From Halocaridina rubra (lineage: Eukaryota; Arthropoda; Malacostraca; Decapoda; Atyidae), in the NCBI GenBank assembly GCA_037179515.1, contig JAXCGZ010007562.1, forward strand, positions 157,501 to 221,500: a DNA stretch of 64,000 bases. The letters run 5' to 3'. This document shows positions 53,341 through 63,704 of this stretch, piece after piece. Below the pieces are notes generated by a model. The model was not told the DNA's origin and ran no database searches. It saw only the letters and a list, made by a program, of their open reading frames with translations. Position numbers and translations under genes: made by a program. Position 1 is the first letter of the stretch; each line of letters begins with the position of its first letter.

Positions 53341-53879
53341 AGTGCGCGTGCGCGCGCGCACACACACTACCTGATCCTGTGGTTCTATATATTGTTAAAT
53401 TCAGTATCCTTCCCATTTATATTAACTTGTTAGTTAGTTTGATACACGAAATAATTGAATAATAAAAGAAAAAAAATTACCAAATACCCACCTGTCAAAG
53501 TACTGAGTTAAGTTGCCAAGTAGTACAGCTATCTTATTTTCTTCATTTTTTTGCTTTTCTTTTAGCTTTCTCTTTTACTATTTTTTTTATTTTGTATATA
53601 TATTGAGTTAAATGTAAAGTCTAATCCTGTGATAACATATCTTGCTTAGCAAGTGAGTTTATCAGTTAGGAAGAATATATAGCAGAAACAGGTGGGTGCC
53701 ACCTCAGACACAAATTCGAATTTTCCTTCAGGTTTGACTTTTGTTTTTCTTTTTCTTTTTATCCTTAAATTACCATTGTCAAGTTTTTAAGTTAAGATGT
53801 GTGTTACCAGAAAAGAGATAAACTGAGTCACTAAATAGCACTTATATGGAGATATAAAAATTCTGTGTGAAGCTTAATT
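53341..53879. other. Spacer between - and + strand CR1 copies, possible CR1 5' UTR
   Basis: It begins with a 25-base alternating purine-pyrimidine patch (53341-53368), followed by AT-rich sequence with no coding capacity. Part of it may be the 5' untranslated region and promoter of the full-length CR1 that follows, but its start cannot be fixed from one copy. Confidence 0.5.
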
Positions 53880-53932
53880 AAAAGTTTTTTTTTTTTTTTT
53901 TTTTTTTTTTCTGTGAGAGGGAGAACATAAAA

Positions 53933-55011
53933 ATGACGCCATCTCTGTCCCAAACCTCTCCCATCCATGGGTCGGTAGGAGGGGTAGCCATTAGGGGAAT
54001 TAAACAGAAAATCAAGAATTTAGAGGCAATGGTTATAAGCCTTGATGATAAAATTCGGAATATGGATGGAGAAATGAAAGAGAATGAAACACTCAGAGAG
54101 CAAATAAGATCTTTGGAGGAAGCAAATATAGCACAAGGGCAGGAGAGAAAGGGACTAGAAAAAAGAATAAAGAAGCTGGAAGGGGAAAAGTATCAACTAG
54201 AATCTAGAATTTCTAAACAAGAAGATAAAAACAAACAGCTGAATGACAACCTAAAGGAATTAGATGTTAGTTCACTGCTCTCTTCTGAGAGAGACGAGAT
54301 TGCTGCTTGGAATGTCCAGATTAAGGAAAACATTGAACAGTTCATAAAAGAGTTCCAGGAGCTGAATATGGAAAATGATGCCATGAAAACTTCCTTTGCT
54401 GATTCACTAAAGGGGAATGTGGCAGTAAAAGAGGCTGTAAAGGCGGTGGCACTGGAAAACATACAAACAGTTGACTATAAAGAGACAGTAATCGAAAAAA
54501 TGAAAGACGTTGTGATGGAAAGGGCAAACCCACTCATCAGACAGGCACTTGATAAGGAGAAGACAGTGGTAATCTCAGGCATAAGTGAATCCCAGGAACC
54601 AACATGGCAGGGGAGACTTGAAGAAAATAAAGCTAGGGTTGTAGACCTGATAAGAAAGCTTGGAGTAGTTTGTGGTCCTGAGGATATTGTAAACATACAC
54701 CAACTAGGTAAATATTCGAGGGAAGGAAAGCCGAGACCAACAAAAGTAACCTTTGAGAGAGGGGAAACATGTAGGGAAATATTGTTGAGAAAAAAAGTCT
54801 AAAAGACCTTCAAGAATTCAAAGAAGTGTTCATTAGACGATACAGAACACAGGAAGAGATGGGAAAGATCAAAAACTTGTTGCAAGAGGCAAGAAGGTTA
54901 AATGATGAAAGAAATGAAGAACAGAAGAAAAATTTTCGTTACAGAGTTCTTCCAGACAAAGGGGAGATAAAGAAGATAATGACAGAAGATCAGGGGATGG
55001 GGCCTCATTAA
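53933..55011 (+). pseudogene. CR1 ORF1 protein (coiled coil), one frameshift
   Basis: The first frame (53933-54802, 289 codons) starts MTPSLSQTSPIHG. Residues about 20-125 are heptad-rich with many Lys, Glu and Leu (KQKIKNLEAMVISLDDKIRN, LEKRIKKLEGEKYQLESRIS), indicating a coiled coil for trimer or multimer formation. Residues about 200-289 (VVISGISESQEPTWQGRLEE; NIHQLGKYSREGKPRPTKVT) resemble the RNA-binding-like half of LINE ORF1 proteins. The frame is lost in a seven-A run at 54789-54796 and the homologous sequence continues in another frame to 55011 (RRYRTQEEMGKIKNLLQEAR). ORF1 proteins bind element RNA and act as chaperones. Confidence 0.8.
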
Positions 55012-55013
55012 GA

Positions 55014-57836
55014 TTGTTATACACAAATGCTGATGGATTAGCTGGTAAGGCAGTAGAATTAAAAGATAGGATTCACAACAGTAAGGCAGATATAGTAGCA
55101 ATTACAGAGACTAAGTTGAGTGAGGACATAAACAGTGTCACAGTTTTTCCTAAGGGCTTCAGAATACTAAGGGTTGAAAGATCTGAGAGGACTGGTGGAG
55201 GGATAGCACTGCTCATAAGTGAAAGGATTCAAGTTGAAGAAATAAACTTGGCTATAGAAAGTGAGTTCAAGGAATTTCTTGTTGCTCGCATAAATACTGG
55301 GTCAGAGAGCATTATAATAACTGTTGTATACAACCCACCAAGGAACCAAAATAGGCTTGAAGTTTATGAGGAAAGTCATATAGGTACTATTGAAGTCATA
55401 AACTCAGTTGTTAACATGGCACGGGAAAAAAAATGTAGGATTTTGATTATGGGAGACTTTAATCATAAAGAGATAGATTTGATAAATCTTGACCCACACA
55501 GTGGTGAGGACTCATTCGGGGCAAGATTCCTAGATTGCGTACAAGGGAATTTCCTACACCAACATGTAATGGAACCAACAAGGGCCAGGGGTGGGGATGA
55601 GCCATCACTACTTGATCTAGTGTTCACAGATAATGTGTTGGATATTGAAAATATTGAGTATGAACCACCAATTGGAAAGAGTGACCACTGTGTGTTGTTG
55701 ATGGAGTATATCATTGAAGATATTCTTCCTGAGAGAAGAGGCACTGAGGACATGAGGAGGAACTATCGGAAAGGAGATTACATCAAAATGAATGAGCTTT
55801 TTGCAGTTATTGACTAGAGAACCTTATTTTACAACAAATCTGTACAAGAAATGTATGACATCTTTTGTGAGAAATATGGGAAGATAGTAGATTGCTGCAT
55901 ACCTGTCACCAAAGTAGGTGTAATTCATGCCAGAGAGAAATGGTTCGATAATGGGGGTAAAAGAGCTAAGGAGTGGAGAGACAAATGCTGGAAAAGGTAT
56001 AGGAGGAGAAAAAACATAAATGCCTGGCAAACCTACAAAAGAGCAAGAAATGACTACCTAAGTAAAAGGAGAGAGGCAGAGAGAGACTATGAGAGGGACA
56101 TCACCAGGAAGGCTAAATAAAATCCCAAGCTTTTCCACAGCTTTATCAGAGGAAAACTGAAGGTAAAAGAACAGGTTTTAAGGCTAAAGAGAGCGGATGG
56201 AAGCATCACTGAGACGGATGAAGAGATCTGCAAAGAATTGAACAAGGAGTTTCAGTCAGTATTTACAGTAGGAAATACCCCACCCCCTCAGATTGCAGTG
56301 ATAGAAGCTCAAGGGCCGGTATTAGAGAACATCAACCTTACAGCCACAGAGGTATGCAAAGCGCTGATGGATTTAGATGTTCATAAAGCTACAGGTCCTG
56401 ATGACATATCCCCTCATGTGCTTAAAAAATGCACAAACACAATATCAGTGGCACTAAGTATCATATTTAAGGAGTCACTGGAGTCGGGAGAGATTCCAAG
56501 ATGCTGGAAACAAGCAAATGTGATACCTATCTTCAAAAAGGGAAGGAGGGATACGGCTCTGAACTATAGACCAGTTTCCTTGACCAGCATAGTTTGCAAA
56601 GTTATGGAGAAACTACTAAGGAAACATATCTCTCTTCACTTGGAATCCTTCAACTTTTTGTGAGTGAGGCAACATGGCTTCAGAGAAGGTAGATCAACAG
56701 TAACAAACTTATTAGAATTTTATGATGAGGTAAGCCAAATCTTACAGGAAAGAGAGGGCTGGGCAGATTGCATATTCCTAGACTTCCAGAAAGTGTTTGA
56801 CACTGTTGCACATGGGAAACTTATTAGGAAGCTGCAATCAATGGCTAGAATAGGTGGAAATGTTTTGGAATGGATAAAAACTTACTTAGAAGGAAGGGAA
56901 TAGAGGGTTAGAGTAAGACACTCAGTGTCTGAATGGAGAAGAGTTAGTAGTGGAGTTCCACAGGGTTCAGTTTTAGGGCCACGTTTGTTCCTTGTATATG
57001 TAAATGACCTACCAGAGTCTGTAAATTCATTCATGAATATGTTTGCAGATGATGCAAAGATTGTGAAGAAAGTAAAAAACGAGAGCAATGGTAGAGAACT
57101 TCAGGAGGATCTAAATAATCTTCATGAGTGGTCAGAAAAGTGGCTAATGAAATTCAATACTTCAAAATGTAAGGTAATGAGAATGGGTACAAGTGCAAGA
57201 AGGCCCAAGCTTGACTACTAGGTGGCTGGAGTACAACTTCAAGAGACAGAAAATGAGAGAGATTTAGGAGTAAACATACTGGCAGATTTGTCTCCAGAAA
57301 TACATATAAATGGCATAGTAAGGGCAGCATATGTATTCTTATCAAATGTAAGGGTAGCCTTCAGGCACATGGAGAAGGAAATGTTCAGAAATATTTATGT
57401 AACCTATGTGAGGCCAAAACTCGAATATGCAGCCCCCTTTTGGAATCCGCACTTGAAAAAGCACATAGCTTAGCTTGAAAAAGTTCAAAGACATGCCACG
57501 AAACTGGTGCCAGAAATACGCAATCTCAGTTACGATGAGAGGCTGAGGGAATTAGACTTACCATCACTGGAAGCTAGAAGAGTGAGGGGAGATTTTGTGA
57601 CAGTCTTCAAATTCCTTCATGGTTATGATAGAGTGGATAGGGATGGATATTTTGATATGGCTGGCTGTAGAACTAGAGGTCATAGTTTGAAGCTTCGTAA
57701 GAAAACTTCTTTGCAGGATGTAAGGAAATACTTTTTCAGTGTAAGAGTAGTTGATAATTGGAATTGGCTATGCGAGGAGGTAGTTAATGCTATCTCAATC
57801 CATAGTTTTAAGGACATGTATGATAAGTATCACTAA
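55014..57836 (+). pseudogene. CR1 ORF2: endonuclease-reverse transcriptase with six stop codons
   Basis: A single reading frame of 941 codons. Apurinic-like endonuclease: YTNADGLAGKAVELKDR at the start, ITETKLSED near residue 31, ILIMGDFNHKE near 145, SLLDLVFTDN near 200, GKSDHCVLLM near 222. Reverse transcriptase: KATGPDDISPHVLKKC near 460, NYRPVSLTS near 517, VPQGSVLGP near 645, catalytic FADDA at 677-681. C-terminal block ending DMYDKYH. Stops at 55815 (TAG), 56118 (TAA), 56661 (TGA), 56901 (TAG), 57219 (TAG) and 57471 (TAG); neighbouring copies have sense codons at each. No frameshift was found over 2.8 kb. The ATG start is unclear; homology begins a few codons before 55014, overlapping the end of ORF1. 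Confidence 0.88.
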
Positions 57837-57923
57837 GTATAAAATGGAAGCGATCAGGAGACGGGAAGATACGAGCTTTGGGCTCTTTCCCATAAACACA
57901 ATTAGGTAATCACAATTAGGTAA

Positions 57924-57924
<1 letters not shown>

Positions 57925-57974
<50 letters not shown>
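57925..57974. repeat. (CA)n linking two CR1 copies
   Basis: About 24 CA units continue directly from the CR1 tail (…GGTAATCACACA) and end in the body of the next truncated copy (CAGGGATACGG). No non-CR1 sequence lies between. Confidence 0.92.
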
Positions 57975-57976
<2 letters not shown>

Positions 57977-59394
57977 GATACGGCTCTGAACAATAGACCA
58001 GTGTCCTTGACCAGCATAGTTTGCAAAGTTATTGAGAAACTACTAAGGAAACATATCTCTCTTCACTTGGAATCCTTCAACTTTTTGTCAGTGAGGCAAC
58101 ATTGCCTCAGAGAAGGTAGATCAACACTAACAAACTTATTAGAATTTTATGATGAGGTAAGCCAAATCTTACAGGAAAGAGAGTGCTGGGCAGATTGCAT
58201 ATTCCTAGACTTCCAGAAAGCATTTGACACTGTTCCACATGGGAGACTTATTAGGAAGCTGCAATCAATGGCTAGAATAGGTGGAAATGTTTTGGAATGG
58301 ATAAAAACTTACTTAGAAAGAAGGGAACAGAGGGTTAGAGTAAGACACTCAGTGTCTGAATGGAGAAGAGTTAGTAGTGGAGTTCCACAGGGTTCAGTTT
58401 TAGGGCCACTTTTGTTCCTTGTATATGTAAATGACCTACCAGAGTCTGTAAATTCATTCATGAATATGTTTGCAGATGATGCAAAGATTGTGAAGAAAGT
58501 AAAAAACGAAAACAATGGTAGAGAACTTCAGGAGGATCTAAATAATCTGCATGAGTGGTCAGAAAAGTGGCAAATGAAATTCAATACTTCAAAATGTAAG
58601 GTAATGAGAATGGGTACAAGTGCAAGAAGGCCCAAGCTTGACAACTCCGTGGCTGGAGTACAACTTCAAGAGACAGAAAATGAGTGAGATTTAGGAGTAA
58701 ACATACTGGCAGATTTGTCTCCAGAAATACATATAAATGGCATAGTAAGGGCAGCATATGCATTCTTATCAAATGTAAGGGTAGCCTTCAGGCACATGGA
58801 CAAGGAAATGTTCAGAAATATTTATGTAACCTATGTGAGGCCAAAACTCGAATATGCAGTCCCCTTTTGGAATCCGCACTTGAAAAAGCACATAGCTAAG
58901 CTTGAAAAAGTTCAAAGACATGCCACGAAATTGGTGCCAGAAATACTCAATCTCAGTTATGATGAGAGGCTGAGGGAATTAGACTTACCATCACTGGAAG
59001 CTAGAAGAGTGAGGGGGGATATGGTGACAGTCTTTAAATTCCTTAATGGTTATGATAGAGTGGATAGGGATCGATATTTTGATATGGCTGGCTCTAGAAC
59101 TAGAGGTCATAGTTTGAAGCTTCATAAGAAAACTTCTTTGCAGGATGTAAGGAAATACTTTTTCAGTGTAAGAGTAGTTGATAATTGGAATTGGCTAAGC
59201 GAGGAGGTAGTTAATGCTACCTCAATCCATAGTTTTAAGGACAGGTATGATAAGTATGACTAAGTAGAAAATGGAACCGATCAGGAGACGGGAAGATACG
59301 AGCTTTGGGCTCTTTCCCGTAAACACAAGTAGGTAATCACAATTAGGTAATCACACAATTAGGTAATTACAATTAGGTAATTACACACACACAC
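57975..59394 (+). mobile_element. CR1 copy B, 5'-truncated
   Basis: It starts within the reverse transcriptase (GATACGGCTCTGAACAATAG) and runs to the tail at about 59330-59394. Frame 58001-58687 contains FLDFQKAFDTVPHGRLIRKL, SSGVPQGSVLGPLLF and MFADDAKIVKKVK; a TGA at 58685 (AGA in relatives) breaks it. The frame resumes at 58715-59263 and ends DKYD. It is otherwise close to the young - strand copy at 52064-53340. Confidence 0.88.
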
Positions 59395-59616
59395 AAAAGA
59401 CCTTCAAGAATTCAAAGAAGTGTTCATTAGATGATACAGAACACAGGAAGAGATGGGAAAGATCAAAAACTTGTTGGAAGAAGCAAGAAGGTTAAATGAT
59501 GAAAGAAATGAAGAAGAGAAGAAAAATTTTCATTTCAGAGTTCGTCCAGACAAAGGGGAGATAAAGAAGATAATGACAGAAGATCAGGGGATTGGGCCTC
59601 ATTAAAATTGTTATAC

Positions 59617-59812
59617 TTTTTCAGTGTAAGAGTAGTTGATAATTGGAATTGGCTAAGCGAGGAGGTAGTTAATGCTATCTCAATCCATAGTTTTAAGGAC
59701 AGGTATGATAAGTATCACTAAGTATAAAATGGAAGCAATCAGGAGACGGGAAGATACGAGCTTTGGGCTCTTTCCCGTAAACACAATTAGGTAATCACAA
59801 TTAGTTAATCAC
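59617..59812 (+). mobile_element. 196-bp CR1 3' end inserted within CR1 copy D
   Basis: It starts TTTTTCAGTGTAAGAGTAGT and ends with tail units at TAATCAC. The sequence before (…GTTATAC) and after (ACAAATGCTG…) is continuous in the uninterrupted copy at 55020, so the event is a clean insertion with at most a 2-base target duplication. Confidence 0.85.
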
Positions 59813-59905
59813 ACAAATGCTGGTGGATTAGCTGGTAAGGCAGTAGAATTAAAAGATAGGATTCACAACAGTAAGGCAGACATAGTAGGAATTACAGAGA
59901 CTAAG

Positions 59906-61135
59906 TTGAGTGAGGACATAAACAGTGCCACAGTTTTTCCTAAGGGCTTCAGAATATTAAGGGTTGAAAGATTTGAGAGGACAGGTGGAGGGATAGCACT
60001 TCTCATAAGTGAAAGGATTCAAGTTGAAGAAATAAACTTGGCTATAGAAAGTGAGTTCAAGGAATTTCTTGTTGCTCGCATAAATACTGGGTCAGAGAGC
60101 ATAATAATAACTGTTGTATATAACCCACCAAGGAACCAGAATAGCCTAGAAGTTTATGGGGAAAGTCATATAGGTACTATTGAAGTCATAAACTCAGTTG
60201 TTAACATGGCACAAGAGAGAAAATGTAGGATTTTGATTATGGAGGATTTTAATCATATAGAGATAGATCGGATAAATCTTGACCCACACAGTGGTGAGGA
60301 CTCATTCGGGGCAAGATTCCTAGATTGCGTACAAGGGAATTTCCTACACCAACATGTAATGGAACCAACAAGGGCCAGGGGTGGGGATGAGCCATCACTA
60401 CTTGATCTAGTATTCACAGATAATGTGTTGGATATTGAAAAAATTGAGTATGAACCACCAATTGGAAAGAGTGACCACTGTGTGTTGTTGATGGAGTATA
60501 TCATTGAAGATATTCTTCCTGAGAGTAGAGGCACTGAGGACATGAGGAGGAACTATCCGAAAGGAGATTACATCAAAATGAATGAGCTTTTTGCAGTTAT
60601 TGTCTGGAGAACCTTATTTTACAACAAATCTGTACAAGAAATGTATGACATCTTTTGTGAGAAATATGGGAAGATAGTAGATTGCTGCATACCTGTCACC
60701 AAAGTAGGTGTAATTCATGCCAGAGAGAAATGGTTCGATAATGGGTGTATAAGAGCTAAGGAGTGGAGAGACAAATGCTGGAAAAGGTATAGGAGGAGAA
60801 AAAACATAAATGCCTGGCAAACCTACAAAAGAGCAAGAAATAACTACCTAAGTAAAAGGAGAGAGGCAGAGAGAGACTATGAGAGGGACATCACCAGGAA
60901 GGCTAAAGAAAATCCCAAGCTTTTCCACAGCTTTATCAGAGGAAAACTGAAGGTAAAAGAACAGGTTTTAAGGCTAAAGAGAGCGGATGGAAGCATCACT
61001 GAGACGGATGAAGAGATCTGCAAAGAATTGAACAAGGAGTTTCAGTCAGTATTTAGAGTAGAAAATACCCCACCCCCTCAGATTGCAGTGATAGAAGCTC
61101 AATTCCCTTGGAATCCTTCAACTTTTTGTCAGTGA
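59906..61135 (+). pseudogene. CR1 ORF2 endonuclease half of copy D
   Basis: The frame covers most of the endonuclease domain and the linker to the reverse transcriptase (WRTLFYNKSVQEMYDIFCEK; RKAKENPKLFHSFIRGKLKV) before running out of frame at the first internal deletion (…VIEAQ then unrelated codons). It keeps sense codons where the full-length copy has TAG at 55815 and TAA at 56118. Upstream, the nested insertion cuts it from the ORF2 start. Confidence 0.85.
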
Positions 61136-61958
61136 GGCAACATGGCTTCAGAGAAGGTAGATCAACAGTAACAAACTTATTAGAATTTTATGATGAGGTA
61201 AGCCAAATCCAACAGGAAAGAGAGGGCTGGGCAGATTGCATATTCCTAGACTTCCAGAAAGCGTTTGACACTGTTCCACATGGGAGACTTATTAGGAAGC
61301 TGCAATCATTGGCTAGAATAGGTAGAAATATTTTGGAATTTATAAAAACTTACTTAGAAGGAAGGGAACAGAGGGTTAGAGTAAGACACTCAGTGTCTGA
61401 ATGGAGAAGAGTTAGTAGTGGAGTTCCACAGGGTTCAGTTTTAGGGCCACTTTTGGAATCCGCACTTGAAAAAGCACATAGCTTAGCTTGAAAAAGTTCA
61501 AAGACATGCCACGAAACTGGTGCCAGAAATACGCAATCTCAGTTACGATGAGAGGCTGAGGTAATTAGACTTACCATCACTGGAAGCTAGAAGAGTGAGG
61601 GGAGATATTGTGACAGTCTTCAAATTCCTTCATGGTTATGATAGAGTGGATAGGGATCGATAATTTGATATGGCTGGCTGTAGAACTAGAGGTCATAGTT
61701 TGAAGCTTCGTAAGAAAACTTCTTTGCAGGATGTAAGGAAATACTTTTTCAGTGTAAGAGTAGTTGATAATTGAAATTCGCTAAGCGAGAAGGTAGTTAA
61801 TGCTACCTCAATCCATAGTTTTAAGAAAAGGTATGATAAGTATTACTAAGTATAAAATGGAACCGATCAGGAGACGGAAAGATACGATCTTTGGGCTCTT
61901 TCCCGTAAACACAATTAGGTAATCATAATTAGGTAATCACACACACACACACACACAC

Positions 61959-62572
61959 AGAAATACATATAAATGGTATAGTAAGGGCAGCATATGCATT
62001 CTTCAAATATAAGGGTAGCCTTCAGGCACATGGACAAGGAAATGTTCAGAAATATTTATGTAACCTATGTGAGGCCAAAACTTGAATATGGAGCCCCCTT
62101 TTGGAATGTGCACTTGAAAAAGCACATAGCTAAGCTTGAAAAAGTTCAAAGACATGCCACGAAACTGGTGCCAGAAATACGCAATCTCAGTTATGATGAG
62201 AGGCTGAGGGAATTAGACTTACCATCACTTGAAGCTAGAAGATTGAGGGGGGATATGGTGACAGTCTTTAAATTCCTTCATGGTTATAAGAGAGTGGATA
62301 GGGATCGATATTTTGATATGGATGGCTCTAAAACTAGAGGTCATAGTTTGAAGCTTCGTAAGAAAACTTTCTTGCAGGATGTAAGAAAATAGTTTTTCAG
62401 TGTAAGAGTAGTTGATACTTGGAATTGGCTAAGCGAGGAGGTAGATAATGCTATTTCAATCCATAGTTTTAATGACAAATATGATAAGTATGACTAAGTA
62501 GAAAATGGAACCGATTAGGAGACGGGAAGATACGAGCTTTCGGCTCTTTCTCGTAAACACAATTAGGTAAAT

Positions 62573-62573
<1 letters not shown>
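61959..62573 (+). mobile_element. CR1 copy E, strongly 5'-truncated
   Basis: It starts CAGAAATACATATAAATGGT after a (CA)n tract and covers only the ORF2 C-terminus (61994-62392, then a TAG) and tail. It shares its start point and the GGTATAG variant with copy G at 63705. Confidence 0.85.

Positions 62574-62651
<78 letters not shown>
62574..62651. repeat. (CA)n linking CR1 copies E and F
   Basis: About 38 CA units arise directly from the tail GGTAAATGCACACA and end at the body of the next copy (ACAGAGGGTTAGAG). An open frame of Cys-Val on the - strand is a repeat artefact. Confidence 0.95.
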
Positions 62652-62652
<1 letters not shown>

Positions 62653-63704
62653 CAGAGGGTTAGAGTAAGACACTCAGTGTCTGAATGGCGAAGAGTTAGT
62701 AGTGGAGTTCCACAGGGTTATGTTTTAGGGCCACTTTTGTTCCTTGTATATGTAAATGACCTACCAGAGTCTGTAAATTCATTCATGAATATGTTTGCAG
62801 ATGATGCAAAGATTGTGAAGAAAGTTAAAAACGAGAACAATGGTAGAGAACTTCAGGAGGATCTAAATAATCTGCATGAGTGGTCAGAAAAGTGGCTAAT
62901 GAAATTCAATGCTTCAAAATGTAAGGTAATGAGAATGGGTGCAAGTGCGAGAAGGCCCAAGCTTGACTACTCGGTGGCTGGAGTACAATTTCAAGAGACA
63001 GAAAATGAGAGAGATCTAGGAGTAAACATACTGGCAGATTTGTCTCCAGAAATACATATAAATGGCATAGTAAGGGCAGCATATGCATTCTTATCAAATG
63101 TAAGGGTAGCCTTCAGGCACATGGTGAAGGAAATGTTCAGAAATATTTATGTAACCTATGTGAGGCCAAAACTTGAATATGCAGCCCCCTTTTGGAATCC
63201 GCACTTGAAAAAGCACATAGCTATGCTTGAAAAAGTTCAAAGACATGCCACGAAACTGGTGCCAGAAATACGCAATCTCGGTTATGATGAGAGGCTGATG
63301 GAATTAGACTTATCATCACTCGAAGCTAGAAGAGTGAGGGGGGATATGGTGACAGTCTTTAAATTCCTTCATGGTTATGATAGAGTGGATAGGGATCGAT
63401 ATTTTGATATGGCTGGCTCTAGAACTAGAGGTCATAGTTTGAAGCTTCGTAAGAAAACTTCTTCGCAGGATGTAAGGAAATACTTTTTCAGTGTAAGAGT
63501 AGTTGATAATTGGAATTGGCTAAGCGAGGAGGTAGTTAATGCTATCTCAATCCATAGTTTTAAGGACAGGTATGATAAGTATCACTAAGTATAAAATGGA
63601 ACCGATCAGGAGACGGGAAGATACGAGCTTTGGGCTCTTTCCCGTAAACAAAATTAGGTAATCACAATTAGGTAATTACAATTAGGTAAATACACACACA
63701 CATA
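62652..63704 (+). mobile_element. CR1 copy F, 5'-truncated, open frame to the end of ORF2
   Basis: The frame is open from the first bases to 63588: RVRVRHSVSEWRRVSSGVPQ, MFADDAKIVKKVK (FADD kept) and …SFKDRYDKYH. One change in a conserved site: VPQGYVLGP where relatives have VPQGSVLGP. It is followed by the 3' hairpin, the tail and a short CA tract. Confidence 0.88.

Larger units (their letters stand above)
53880..57925 (+). mobile_element. Full-length CR1-like retrotransposon (ORF1 + ORF2 + tail)
   Basis: The only copy in the window with both frames. Order: T-run (about 53886-53911), ORF1 (53933-55011 with one frameshift), ORF2 (55014-57836 with six in-frame stops), a short 3' UTR with a conserved hairpin, and tail units AATTAGGTAATCAC ending in (CA)n at 57925. 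Layout and the C-terminal motif (RGHSLKLRKKTSLQDVRKYF, then RVVDNWNWL) fit the CR1/L2 group. The true 5' end may lie further left. Confidence 0.85.
59395..61958 (+). mobile_element. CR1 copy D, with a nested insertion and two internal deletions
   Basis: It begins at AAAGACCTTCAAGAATTC (end of ORF1) straight after a short CA tract. It is interrupted at 59617-59812 by a 196-base CR1 3' end. The endonuclease region is open (59906-61102), including SLLDLVFTDN and GKSDHCVLLM, but ...ILIMEDFNH has Glu where relatives have Gly. About 330 bases are missing at about 61102 and about 450 at about 61455, the second removing FADD. The 3' part has further stops; tail and (CA)n at 61912-61959. Confidence 0.85.

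Noticed and set aside
57890..63700. Telomere-like repeats in the ATTAGG-containing tails
   Set aside because: The repeat is AATTAGGTAATCAC, 14 bases, always at CR1 3' ends in two or three copies. It is not a TTAGG run.
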